64,000 bases of DNA, from NCBI GenBank assembly GCA_905147135.1, contig LR990054.1, positions 17,211,001-17,275,000 on the forward strand. The letters are read 5' to 3'. The stretch is from Blastobasis lacticolella. Taxonomy: Eukaryota > Arthropoda > Insecta > Lepidoptera > Blastobasidae. A program made the translations under genes and the position numbers. The notes below the pieces were generated by a model, which did no database searches, was not told the origin of the DNA, and saw only the letters and a program-made list of their open reading frames with translations. Shown here one piece after another: positions 55,100 through 64,000 of this stretch. How positions within the stretch are numbered: position 1 is the first letter of the stretch; each line of letters begins with the position of its first letter.

Positions 55100-55331
55100 A
55101 AATAAATTTAATTTGTAAACATTAAAACAGATTATAACAATGATGTAAATAACTATAGACTACTAATTACAATTTTACAACTAATTAAATAAATTAAGTA
55201 AAAAAACTTACAGATAAAAAATTTGTCCTAGGTCCACGGTATTAGGAATGCATAGGCTGCCTAGAAGGCTGGCCGCATTGCCCCGCTGGATGGCCAGGTA
55301 ATTCGCTGTCCGAAGTAGAGGCCAGCCTTCT
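55100..55331 (-). pseudogene. Non-LTR LINE C-terminal fragment and 3' UTR
   Basis: The minus strand 55208-55331 reads EGWPLLRTANYLAIQRGNAA then SLLGSLCIPNTVDLGQIFYL and a stop, followed by an AT-rich 3' part. YLAIQRGNAAS looks like a retroelement C-terminus that I recognise from insects but cannot place in a clade. The DNA also contains an 11-bp inverted repeat AGAAGGCTGGC. Confidence 0.6.
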
Positions 55332-55340
55332 GGTCTTTAG

Positions 55341-55606
55341 TAAAATAAATAAATAAATAAATAATCGTGGACAAATTCACACACAGCGCCATCTAGCCCC
55401 AAAGTAAGCAAAGCTTGTGTTATGGGTGCTAGATAACTGATAAACTACTTATATACTTTTAAATACATACTTATTATACATAGAACACCCAGACCCGTAA
55501 CAGAAATTAAAATTCATCATTTCAATTTCTGCCCGGCCGGGAATCGAACGCGGGACCTCTTGCGTGGCTGACTGGCATGTTGACCACTGAACCACTCAGG
55601 TCGTCA
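55341..55606 (-). mobile_element. SINE-2 copy, complete
   Basis: (AAAT)n tail on the left, body, GGGAATCGAACGCGGGACCT (inverted B box, one change) and ACTGAACCACTCAGGTCGTC. Confidence 0.88.
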
Positions 55607-55752
55607 AACCACCAGTAACCACCAGGCACTTAGCTAACTCCCGAAACAGAGAGTGTGCGCCTGGTCCCCACGGCCCAAGAGTTTCCACGTCAAATGGCGC
55701 AAATATGTAGTCCTCACCATTTGTAAACTGACGAACGGTATCATTTCACGCC

Positions 55753-56125
55753 TGTACCACAGTCATACGGCAGACAAACAGGCAAACGGGCCACCTGACG
55801 AAAAGTGGTCACACCCGTCTTTGGACATTGCAACAGCAGGAGCGCTGCGTTGCCCGCCTCTAAAGAGACTTCTAATAAACCCTTGAACGATCCCATATAA
55901 TAAAGAAAGAACGCATCATCTACTTGATGTCTGTACCGCAGTATAAAAAACGTGTGTGTGCAGGTACGTACATATATGTAGGTTACATCAATTGTGTGTG
56001 AGATAAAGCTGCTTTGCCTACGCCGGCGGCTATGTACCAAATAAAATGCCTGAAATAAAATATTTGTGAAAGGCGTGTGTTTATGCGAATGGTAGGTTGT
56101 AATTTTTCTCTTTACTCGTGTATTA
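55753..56125 (-). mobile_element. LINE LA-related long 3' fragment, inverted partner of 63253-63563
   Basis: From CATACGGCAGACAAACAGGC through TGCGTTGCCCGCCTCTAAAG, ACGCATCATCTACTTG and GCCGGCGGCTATGTACCAAA to TGTTTATGCGAATGGTAGGT. It aligns in reverse with 63253-63563, but carries about 70 bp extra around 55935-56003. Confidence 0.82.
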
Positions 56126-56189
56126 AGACTCTAATTGGTAGGTATCTTATAGAGAAATATATTATAGTACCTACTGCTACGATGTAGGC

Positions 56190-56706
56190 AGCGCCGGTGG
56201 CCTAGTGGTTAAGGTATCCGACTCGTAAGCGAGAGGCACCGGGAACCGGGTTCGAATCCATTGCCGCCATGTACCAATGACTCTTTTCTGAGTTATGTAC
56301 ATTAGTTGGACATTAACCGATGCTCTTGCGGTGAGGGAAAACATCGTAATGAAACCTGCACATTTAGGTGACTGAATGTGTAACCATGATCCGATCTGAG
56401 GGCCTATCGGCTATCTCAGTGGACAACTGAATTTGACATAAAAAATCTGACACTACTCTAATATGGTAGACGCTATTGCCAGTTTTCAACGTAGATGACG
56501 TGGTGTAGAATTATCTAGTGTCAAATACAGTTGTCAACTGAGTTAGCCAATAGCCACGCTGGTCAGGTTCCTCTGGTAGCAGGGTCACGGAGATCAGATG
56601 GCAGTCGCTCCACTGTAATTACCTGATCTGCTAAATCCTGGATCATGGTCAAGGGCCCCGGGCCCTCATGCGCGAGAGCACAACCGGGACATTAACGCCA
56701 AGACTA
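56190..56706 (+). mobile_element. SINE-1, full length, with nested MITE
   Basis: The best head of the family: GGTGGCCTAGTGGTTAAGG (A box), CTCGTAAGCGAGAGGCACCG, then GGGTTCGAATCC (B box, near 56249). The body follows, interrupted at 56399-56558, and the element ends AACGCCAAGACTATTATT. Length without the insert is about 355 bp. The head resembles a tRNA, but its arms after the B box do not close as in a functional tRNA. Confidence 0.92.
56396..56561. mobile_element. 160-bp MITE nested in SINE-1
   Basis: The insert 56399-56558 has CTG on both sides (56396-56398 and 56559-56561). Uninterrupted SINE copies have one CTG here. Ends: CCTATCGGCTATCTCAGTGG on the left, and the reverse complement of the right, GGCTATTGGCTAACTCAGTT. 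Inverted similarity continues for about 38 bp. Superfamily uncertain; 3-bp duplication. Confidence 0.85.
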
Positions 56707-57307
56707 TTATTTTATTAATATGAAACAAAAAACTTTACTTCACAAGGTACAGCTATTCAATGCTGCCTGGGCCTAGGAGGGCCGTGGAAATTGGGTGCCT
56801 ACTTTTTCATACGTATTTCATTCCCGAGGCCATACGGACAGACTCGTAAACGTTACTGCCCCATAAAAACAAAGGCCGATCGCAGCCAATAAGCCCATAA
56901 GGAACTCGGAGCGCGCCAGCGGACACCTGATAAAAAAACGGTCAAGATGTGTCGGGCCACGTAGAGTGTAGGGTTCCGTAGTTTCAATTAATTATGCAGG
57001 TTTAAAAGAGGGCTTTCTGATACTTTATACACATTAGAAAGTTACAAATGCCAATACGATTAAGTGTAAATCGGTCTCGCTGACGAAAGGTCTGCACCTT
57101 TACAACTCGAGTCATTCTTAAGTAAACAACTTTATTACCGAAAAAATAAAAAATAGATTTATACATATTTCATTATCGAAAAAATTTAAAAAACAGGTTT
57201 CTTCTACTGGTGCTCCCGTTATTTTCTTATTTCTATACCAGAATGAGGGTGATGCTATGCTTTCCTAAGGCTTAACGCAAATCAGTACGCACAGGTCGTA
57301 CCGAAGT
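56707..57307. other. No gene recognised
   Basis: No coding or shared-repeat signal. Confidence 0.4.
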
Positions 57308-57677
57308 ACCTTACAGAATACCGCAGCCAATACTAGTTTAAATAGTATTGTGTTCCTGCTGGTGAGTAAGGTTTCCAGTGCTGTATGGGATAGGGATTCG
57401 GCTAACTGTGGCTTTAACCGTGGCCGCATAAATACAGTATACAGTTGTTACATAGCAACAGCGAAAATAACAGTCAACCTTATCACTTAAAACGATTTCT
57501 TCCAGGCAACCTTTGGGCAGCGAACTATCAATAGGGATAGGTTGGGACAGCACTGTGTTAGAGGTGGGGAACACATTGGCGATACCCCAGGTGTTGCTAA
57601 TGTCCATAGGCAGCGGTGGCCATTTTCCATCAGGTAGTCCGCGTACCTGTTTGCCTACCGCATGACATAAAAAAAAA
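57308..57677 (+). mobile_element. LINE 3' tail, family LA, longer version
   Basis: CCTTACAGAATACCGCAGCC start and CCGCATGACATAAAAAAAA end, as in 11864-12151, but with about 120 extra bases (57415-57540) including CTTCCAGGCAACCTTTGGGC. The other copies may be internally deleted. Confidence 0.72.
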
Positions 57678-57958
57678 TCAGAATACAAAGCACAACGAGT
57701 TAGTTTCGTTTTTAATCAATACTTCAGCCTAAGAAAAACAACCTTATTCTTCATCTAAGTAAGCGCCTCGTTCGTGACTCTTAGAGATGCAAGCGCCTAA
57801 AATTATAGCTGAGAAAGAAGAAAAAGATTTGACACCCTTGGTTTAACATATTTTATTTTGTAATTTTAAGTGTCTATCTTATTATGGTTCAACGCTGATT
57901 GGAGGATTTGGAGGGGGTACGTGTCCAACAGTATTCACTCTGTAACAGACAGATCAAA

Positions 57959-58161
57959 CCATACATAGAATTAAACAAAGTCGCTTCCCGCCGTCTATCC
58001 CTATGTATTTATGTACTCTTAGATTTTTTAAACTACGCAACGGATTTTAATGCGGTGTCAACAAAATATAGTGTTCCAAAAGGAAGGTTTATAAGTAAGT
58101 AAAAAAGAGTAGATAGGAGTAAAGTAGGTGTACGCGAACGAAGTAGCGCCGGGTCCACTAG
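57959..58161 (+). mobile_element. Helitron-like element
   Basis: CATAGAATTAAACAAAGTCG near the 5' side, AACTACGCAACGGATTTTAA, and the end GCGCCGGGTCCACTAG at 58161 followed by T. The first bases (expected TC) are changed. Confidence 0.7.
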
Positions 58162-58162
58162 T

Positions 58163-60189
58163 TAACAATACAAGAGGCAGACAAGTACGGAACCCTAAAA
58201 GGCTGGTCAATAATGAAAACAAAAGGGTGTTTAAAGAGAAGGTTTTGCTAGAACCGAGTGTGGTCCCTCGTCTAATATTCATGTAAATGCGATCGCCGCT
58301 CTCCTGCCGCTACCACGTGACCGGGTCGCTGGACCCTCGACGGCTGGATTGCGATTGAAATCCCAGTGTTTGAGTTACAATCACTCACTACAGATGAGCA
58401 TTTTCCTAGCTGAAGCGGCATACTGACAGACAGACGACATTCTTTTTACTTATTTGTTCCGAGCTCAGGGGGCGACGCGGGTAGGCCGGCTGGGGCGGTG
58501 CGGGTGTGATCGCCGGCGGCTGGCTGGGGCCGGGCGCGCGCCGCACATGACTCGCCGGCGGTTATGTGCGTGGCGCGTATCGGTGCCCGGTGTCTCGCCG
58601 GAGTAAGCCCTCGTACGCGCTGATCGGTCTGCATGCGTCGCCCCCTACCTGGATGAGCTCGTTTAACTTCCCCTTTGTTTTCCGATAGATTTTTGACTTT
58701 CGAAAAGTGATTAATTAACGTAATCCTAATTCAATAAATACTTTTTCATTTTCATTTTCTCAAATTCAATTGACAATCTGTTTAAATTGTGGTATTATGA
58801 ACGTACCACCAGGATGGGTGGTGGTGATCGCTAACCATTAGGTGACTCGCTTGCTTGTGTTTTTATTATAATTTACTGCGCACACAGGTTAAGCATGTAA
58901 TGTGGAACCGAATAAAGTGCTGTCTGTGTCTATATCTACCTCCCTCATATTAGTGAGTTGGTGAATGCTTACTATCAGACAGGCTTTAAAAAAAAACTAA
59001 CAGAGTCGGTGTCTGAGTGGTTACGGTCTCGTAAGCGACAGGTACCGGGTTCAAATCTGACTGACTGGTCTCAGATTTTCCGGAGCTCAGAGTTGACGCA
59101 GGCCACCACAGCGCAAACTATATATGCGGTCCTGTGGTATTCCAATAAAAAGCAGTTGTGGATACACAAAGGGTTTAGTGGTTAGGATCCATTTTCGGGC
59201 AATCCCACAATACCCTTAGAAAATCATCCTGTATCCGTCGATCTTCTTCTTCTTATCGAGTCAATGGACTAAAACTCTCACTTATACTTTATTCGCCCAG
59301 TATTCGGCGATGATTTCCCCTCTTAAAAAATGGGGGCGACGCAGGTGGGCCGCCTGGTTCAACCTGGTTCGCCTGGTTCAGTGCTAGCTGGCGGACTAGG
59401 GCCGGGCACAATGTGTAGGTAACTTACTGACTACAACAGGTAGGTAGTAGACTTATCGAGTACCCCTGGTAACCAACTAAATGCAAAAGAGTTTGTAAAG
59501 AACTGAATATTTCATTGCAACAACTCGGTATGGATGCTGAACTCGCTGAATTTCACATCTGATCATTTCTCTGACTTAGGTAACCCTTTCCGTGGATGCC
59601 AGCTGATGATTTACGAGGTTTCCTTGTTTACCTATTCATTGCTGGTTGGTTGGGTTATGAGCTGGAAGATTGGGTTGGGAATTTATATACTTGGGCAAGC
59701 GAAAATACGGGTCTAGTTCTTGGTATATAACGGGTGTTATTTCAGAGGTATCTACTTAATTTCAAAATGGAATATAACACCTAAAATTACTGGCGTGTTA
59801 CTGCGTATATGTATTGTAGGTTCGCAAACCGCTGGGCCAATTTCAATGCTTTTTTTTTTTCATTTGGTGATTTAGAAAAATTTTATTAAGCAAAGTTTGT
59901 GAGATTTTAGGTTAATACCATTAGGTTTTTCAAAATGATTTAAATCATATTAGTGAGGCTACGGTTGGATTGTAAAAGCGCTACTTTTTCGAGCGCTTTA
60001 ACTATTACTTTCATTCAGTACGATCCTTGCAGAGTCACCGGACACCCGACTGCTATTCCTAGTATAGCGGAGTGCGATGACTCTCATGTCTGTACCACTA
60101 ACGTGAAATGCAAGGATGTATTCGGTCTAGTACGTATGTATGTAGAGGTGACGATAAATATACCAGATCACGCTACGTAGATTACAGGT
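58163..60189. other. No gene; GC-rich patch and SINE head relic
   Basis: 58468-58640 is strongly GC- and CpG-rich, and its start (GGGGGCGACGC...GGCC...GGGCCGGGC) is echoed at 59332-59410. 59002-59075 carries a tRNA-like TGAGTGGTTACGGTCTCGTA and ACCGGGTTCAAATCTGACTG, probably a SINE-1 head. No coding frame is supported. Confidence 0.5.
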
Positions 60190-60285
60190 GTTCCAAGGTA
60201 TCGCGGATAAGGCTGAAGAAGCTCGCCGGCTTTGGTTTGGTCACGTGCTGCGTCAGCCCCTCGGATACGTGGGAAACATTTGCCT
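60190..60285 (+). pseudogene. RTE-like LINE C-terminal fragment (third family)
   Basis: Reads GIADKAEEARRLWFGHVLRQ then PLGYVGN, matching the SLGVRDIADKIEEARLRRF stretch at 25.6 kb. The (R/L)W(F/Y)GHV motif is typical of RTE C-termini. Broken on both sides. Confidence 0.75.
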
Positions 60286-60721
60286 AAACTGGAATCAGGA
60301 ATATGTTTGAGAGGAGAGATTTCTGTCATTTGAAATGTCTACTCTTGCCCTCATCCTACTTTTAGAATTAAATACACTTTCGCTATGACTCCCAGGCCAA
60401 ACACCATCGCTGCCAATCCACAAGTACCAGGCAAGCATAAAAACATTAAGAGTTCATACTGATACATAAAATGCAATCCACACCTAGACATCGCAGCAAA
60501 TAGCGAAATATACTTCAAGTGACAGTGCATTATACATGAGAGTCATATGAATGGGGCTTAAAAAGAATCCAGACAAACGCAACGTCGGCCGAGCGCACAA
60601 ACTAAAAGTAATCCGGCAGGATTAAAGTGGGGCTGCGGATGTGTTGATAAGCTGGGCGGGGAGCGGATTTGTGATACGTTTTTGTAGGTTTTTGACTGTT
60701 GTCATAAGTCAGTTAATTTAC
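60286..60721. other. No gene recognised
   Basis: No coding or shared-repeat signal. Confidence 0.4.
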
Positions 60722-60795
60722 AAATAAATAAATAATCATAAATATGCTGTGACAAATTCACACAGCGCTATCTAGCCCCAAAGTTAGCTAAGCTC
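60722..60795 (-). repeat. SINE-2 3' fragment
   Basis: AAATAAATAAATAATCATAA tail and ACACAGCGCTATCTAGCCCC, truncated after TTAGCTAAGCT. Confidence 0.75.
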
Positions 60796-60915
60796 AATGG
60801 AATACTTATTGGATCTGAATACTTAAGAAGTTTGACTTTTTTTGTATTCTGCTATTAACTGAGGACCTATGGTTTTCCGTTGATACTCCACCGCACTGTA
60901 ATTGTAATATTTTCT

Positions 60916-60962
60916 ATCATCATCATCATCCTCATCATATCAGCCAGAAGACACCCACTGCC
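60916..60962 (-). repeat. RTE family-1 extreme 3' end
   Basis: ATCATCATCATCATCCTCAT and ATCAGCCAGAAGACACCCAC are the inverted GAT tail and last codons of the RTE at 8.7 kb. Confidence 0.78.
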
Positions 60963-60997
60963 TATCATACCTTTTTTTTCTATAAACGAGCAATCTA

Positions 60998-61190
60998 TTT
61001 ATTTAATATATTATTGCATTTCTAATAAGTTCTATGATTTTGTTTCAGGTAAGTTGCTGTTACAGTTCCCATTAAGCGTGAGCGTTGGTAAGATGTCAAA
61101 AATATACACAATACGATGTAAATTGAAAGTACTAATTTTGCCATAGATCAGTTAGATTGTGACTTATTATTTCGGATCTTATTTTATCGT
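60998..61190 (+). repeat. Dispersed repeat with acceptor-donor motif, copy 2
   Basis: Counterpart of 20488-20690. CTAAT at 61022-61026, then TTTTGTTTCAG|GTAAGTTG with the junction at 61048/61049. It has the same 23-nt spacing as copy 1. Confidence 0.75.
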
Positions 61191-61241
61191 GTAAATACCA
61201 TCAAGTTACCTTTACTCAAATATCCTAGCATTATCAATTAG

Positions 61242-61402
61242 TGACGTAGCGGTCTGATAAAAATAAAAATAATCATCTTGACCTTAATGTCCCGGTTGTG
61301 CTCTCGCACACGAGGGCCCGGGGTCCGCCTTGACCATGATCCAGGATTTGGCAGGTCAGGTAATTACAATGGAGCGACTGCCACTGACGTAGCGGTCTGA
61401 TA
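61242..61402 (-). mobile_element. SINE-1 3' copy, 18-bp target duplication
   Basis: Retroposon 61260-61384 between perfect copies of TGACGTAGCGGTCTGATA (61242-61259 and 61385-61402). The tail is AAAATAAAAATAATCATC, read minus as GAT then T-rich. Only the 3' 100 bp of the SINE were copied. Confidence 0.93.
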
Positions 61403-61931
61403 CTGGAAGGACATCACATCGCTGTCCCTCACCACTATAAACAGTCCCTTACAGAATGACACACACATCTGAGTCGGTGGACGGAAAAGCGGAGTTCTGC
61501 TATTTTCCGCCCCTACATAAATGGGCATACGAATATTTAACCATTGTCGTAATACCGTGACAAAAATAGTATTAATTATAGGTATTAATATAGTGAGCGT
61601 ACGTAATGAGTTACTACGAAAAATATCAGGAACATTTGATCTGAACATCGTACATCACAATTTATACTGTAGCTCTCAGATTAGCCCTTAAAATAGCTTT
61701 ACACAGATTGATATTCAGGTATTCAACTGACAGGCAACAGGGACGGGATGGAACGAAAAAGACGTCCCCGGATTCAATCCGTAGCTCAAGCAAATGTTTA
61801 AAATTTCACTGCTTTGACAACTTGAGGTCCAGGGCGGAACGGAACGGAATTCGTTCCGGATGCAACGGGTTCGTGCGCCGTTTTTCTCCGTGACCCCCGT
61901 ACGGTTCTTTTCGGCACGGGGAGCTGGGCCG
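61403..61931. other. No gene recognised
   Basis: A small hairpin CGGAACGGAATTCGTTCCG lies near 61841. No coding signal. Confidence 0.4.
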
Positions 61932-62335
61932 GACTTACAAACCGGACAGTAAACGTGTACGCGTCGTGCCCGCATAGTCACGGCGTAGCAGCCGGACAGA
62001 AAACGTGCAGTCTACCCTATTAGCGCGCACACGTGCGGGTACGACACGATTACAGGGGCCTTACTATGAACTTTTATAGCAGAACCTAAACAGAACTGCC
62101 TTGCTTAAAACGAGACAGCGCTATACGTGTCACACTCGCTTACAGCTTGCAGCTCACAGCTTATCTCGTTCAAAGCGAAAGCAATTCTGTTAAGGTCCTG
62201 TAAGAGCTCATCGTAAGCCCCCTGTGCGGGGACTATACGGGCACCGTACGTTGGTTTACAAATACTAAAAGAAGCTTTCTGTCATTAGTATAGAAACCAA
62301 AATTGCATAAATATTTGGAATTGATCGTGCAGATA
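61932..62335. repeat. Dispersed repeat, copy 2, with MITE inside
   Basis: Matches 7928-8045 at its two ends (AAACCGGACAGTAAACGTGT; GTATAGAAACCAAAATTGCA). About 240 bp intervene, including the MITE at 62054-62224. Confidence 0.75.
62054..62224. mobile_element. MITE with CAGGGG(C/G)C ends
   Basis: CAGGGGCCTTACTATGAAC on the left, and CAGGGGGCTTACGATGAGC as the reverse complement of the right. The similarity continues through CAGAAC(C)TAAACAGAACTGC-like sequence for about 45 bp. Non-coding. Confidence 0.78.
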
Positions 62336-62997
62336 TCGAGAACTACTTGTTTGGTGTGGCAGAGTTAAAACTAGGTGTGTAAAGCTTTCCGCCCTACCGG
62401 TTAGTTGTTTTCCGAGCTATATATTTTCTGATCTGATCTGATTGTATGTTTATCCGCCGTCGCTTCCTCCCCCGCTCGCGCCACTACCGTGGTCCGACCA
62501 TTAACCTCAAAAACTGGGTTTATTAAAAAACTTTGAAAGAACAAGTGCTTCGTTAATAAGTTTCTATGAAGACGCTTCTGTCTGCAACTTATTGTTGTCG
62601 GATACATGGAATTTAAGTAACCTCTCTCGTAGGAATAATTATATTCTGATTAAGTTTTAGAAAGTTTCCCATACGATGAACGCGATATGTAAGATATTTG
62701 GAAAACAGACCGATTCTCGATTGACTACTTGAAACAACAATACACATCGTCTAGGTAAAACGAAGCTCTTCGAAACTTAACTTACCAACAGGTGAATCTT
62801 AGAATTACCTGTTGTTTTTGTTGATCTTTGGTGTTTTATTCCCGAGCATTGTTTTTGGTTTTTTTGTTTTCTCAATCAATGCTAAATAATGTTTGTTTAC
62901 TGTATTTTCGATTTTAGTCATGATGTACACTTGTTTTGCGGTAGGATCTAGATTATAACATTTGCTGTCTGCAATCCTAGTCTATTTTGGTTACACT
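62336..62997. other. No gene recognised
   Basis: No coding or shared-repeat signal. Confidence 0.4.
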
Positions 62998-63199
62998 CAT
63001 GGTTACATATTCACTCGCCCGAATGTGCAGGTTTTATCACGATGTTTTCCCTCACCGTAAGAGCATGCGCTAGTATTCAACTAATGTACATAACTCAGAA
63101 AAGGGTCATTGGTACATGGCGGCTGTGGGATTCAAACCCGGTCCCCGTTACTTCTCGATTACGAGTCGGATACCTTAACCAGTATGCCACTAATGCTCC
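62998..63199 (-). mobile_element. SINE-1, 5' half with tRNA-like head
   Basis: TTTTATCACGATGTTTTCCC, CATAACTCAGAAAAGGGTCA, GGGATTCAAACCCGG (inverted B box) and CCTTAACCAGTATGCCACTA (inverted A box). The 3' half is missing, which is unusual for a target-primed insertion, so it was probably lost later. Confidence 0.87.
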
Positions 63200-63252
63200 C
63201 TGTATCGTGGCAGTAGGAATCATAATATATTTCTTTCTGTGTTACCTACTTA

Positions 63253-63563
63253 TTAGGGCCTTTATACGTGAGTAAAAAGAAACGTTACAACCTACCATTC
63301 GCATAAACACACGCCTTACACATATATTTTATTTCAGGCATTTTATTTGGTACATAGCCGCCGGCGAAGGCAAAGCAGCTTTATCTCGCAGACACCAAGT
63401 AGATGATGCGTTATTATGATGCGTTATTTTATTATATGGGATCATTTAAGAGGTATATTAGAGGTCTCTTTAGAGGCGGGCAACGCGTGGTACCGCCCCT
63501 AGTGTTGCTGATGTCCAAAGGCGGCCCAGTTGCCTGTTTGTCTGAAGTATAACATAAAAAATA
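63253..63563 (+). mobile_element. LINE LA-related 3' fragment, inverted partner of 55753-56125
   Basis: From ACAACCTACCATTCGCATAA through ATTTGGTACATAGCCGCCGG and AGAGGCGGGCAACGCG to GAAGTATAACATAAAAAATA, an A tail in plus orientation. Confidence 0.8.
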
Positions 63564-63914
63564 CTGTGGTACAGACGTGGAATAAAAATTCAAATTGAAT
63601 TTATTACGTCGCGGGCACATTTTTAACGTATTGAACCTCGTAGCGGTAAGAACGGAACCCTTATATGATCATTTTGTTTCCTGTCTGTCTGTCGGACGCT
63701 ATTGTTGGCGACTAATATAACTAACTAAGTTGACTAATATATCATTACCCGTATTACATGTAAACCTACAGGCCCTTACAGCTTCCGAGCCCCACCGAAT
63801 CGATACAACGCCGATAACACCCGTCGTACTAACATAACAAGTTGGTATAAATAGCACGGATCCCTATAGCAAATTGTTAGGGTCCTGCATAGTAATAGTA
63901 AGCTCATGTTTTTA
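63564..63914. other. No gene recognised
   Basis: No coding or shared-repeat signal. Confidence 0.4.
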
Positions 63915-64000
63915 TTATACCACTAAGGAGGCAAACAAGCTTACAGCCTGCCTGGTAAGCACTCACCGCAGCCTATGGGTCTTGTAAGCCTTTCATGTTC
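63915..64000 (-). repeat. LINE 3' tail, family LB, runs off the window
   Basis: TTTATTATACCACTAAGGAG, GCAAACAAGCTTACAGCCTG and ACTCACCGCAGCCTATGG are the family start. The rest lies beyond the window end. Confidence 0.68.

Noticed and set aside
56190..56262. tRNA gene
   Set aside because: A and B boxes are present, but the sequence continues straight into the SINE body and the same head recurs in degraded form elsewhere. It is a SINE head.

Overview
The window looks like a transposon-rich, gene-poor stretch of a lepidopteran (butterfly or moth) nuclear genome. The sequence is AT-rich. No multi-exon host gene, rRNA or true tRNA gene can be supported. The reading frames that make sense as protein belong to broken non-LTR retrotransposons: an RTE-type reverse transcriptase at 8.7-10.4 kb and C-terminal remnants of jockey/CR1-like elements at 40.9, 43.9, 45.5, 51 and 55 kb. 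The lepidopteran assignment is inference. It rests on the RTE protein, the many SINEs, the Helitron-like ends (A|TC...CTAG|T) and the LINE 3' tails, all typical of Lepidoptera. No species can be named.

Layout. 0-8 kb is dominated by inverted-repeat DNA: a PIF/Harbinger MITE (532-841, TAA duplications), a 1.3-kb element with about 100-bp terminal inverted repeats and internal 105-bp subrepeats (1120-2395), and a 4.4-kb foldback element (3335-7737). The foldback element has about 290-bp near-identical termini, a perfect 9-bp target duplication, and opposed arrays of about 155-bp units (about 5 forward, about 19 reverse) with a 950-bp higher-order period. 8-26 kb holds the best RTE copy (11-bp target duplication), two copies of a 0.4-kb palindromic MITE, a local duplication cut by that MITE, a TTAA-flanked MITE, and a second RTE copy. 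The second copy begins at exactly the base where the first has its internal junction. 26-44 kb carries dispersed SINEs, Helitron-like copies, a second Harbinger MITE (TTA duplications), a jockey-like LINE tail, and a MITE interrupted by a retroposon with an 8-bp duplication. 44-64 kb holds more SINEs and LINE tails, a palindromic MITE at 50.2-50.6 kb, nested insertions at 52.5-53 kb and 56.2-56.7 kb, and a 0.3-kb inverted duplicate pair (55.8 and 63.3 kb).

Families recognised by comparing the window with itself: SINE-1 (tRNA-like head, (GAT)n tail, about 14 copies); SINE-2 (another tRNA-like head, ATTT tail, 6 copies); repeat B (about 250 bp, GAT-type tail, 8 copies); Helitron-like elements (8 copies); LINE 3' tail families LA and LB; RTE family 1 and at least one other RTE-like family; several MITE families; and two copies of a repeat carrying a joined splice acceptor/donor motif (CAG|GTAAGT). 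The shared GAT-type tails suggest that RTE machinery mobilised SINE-1 and perhaps repeat B. Family names (LA, LB, B, SINE-1 and so on) are labels for this window only. No database was consulted.
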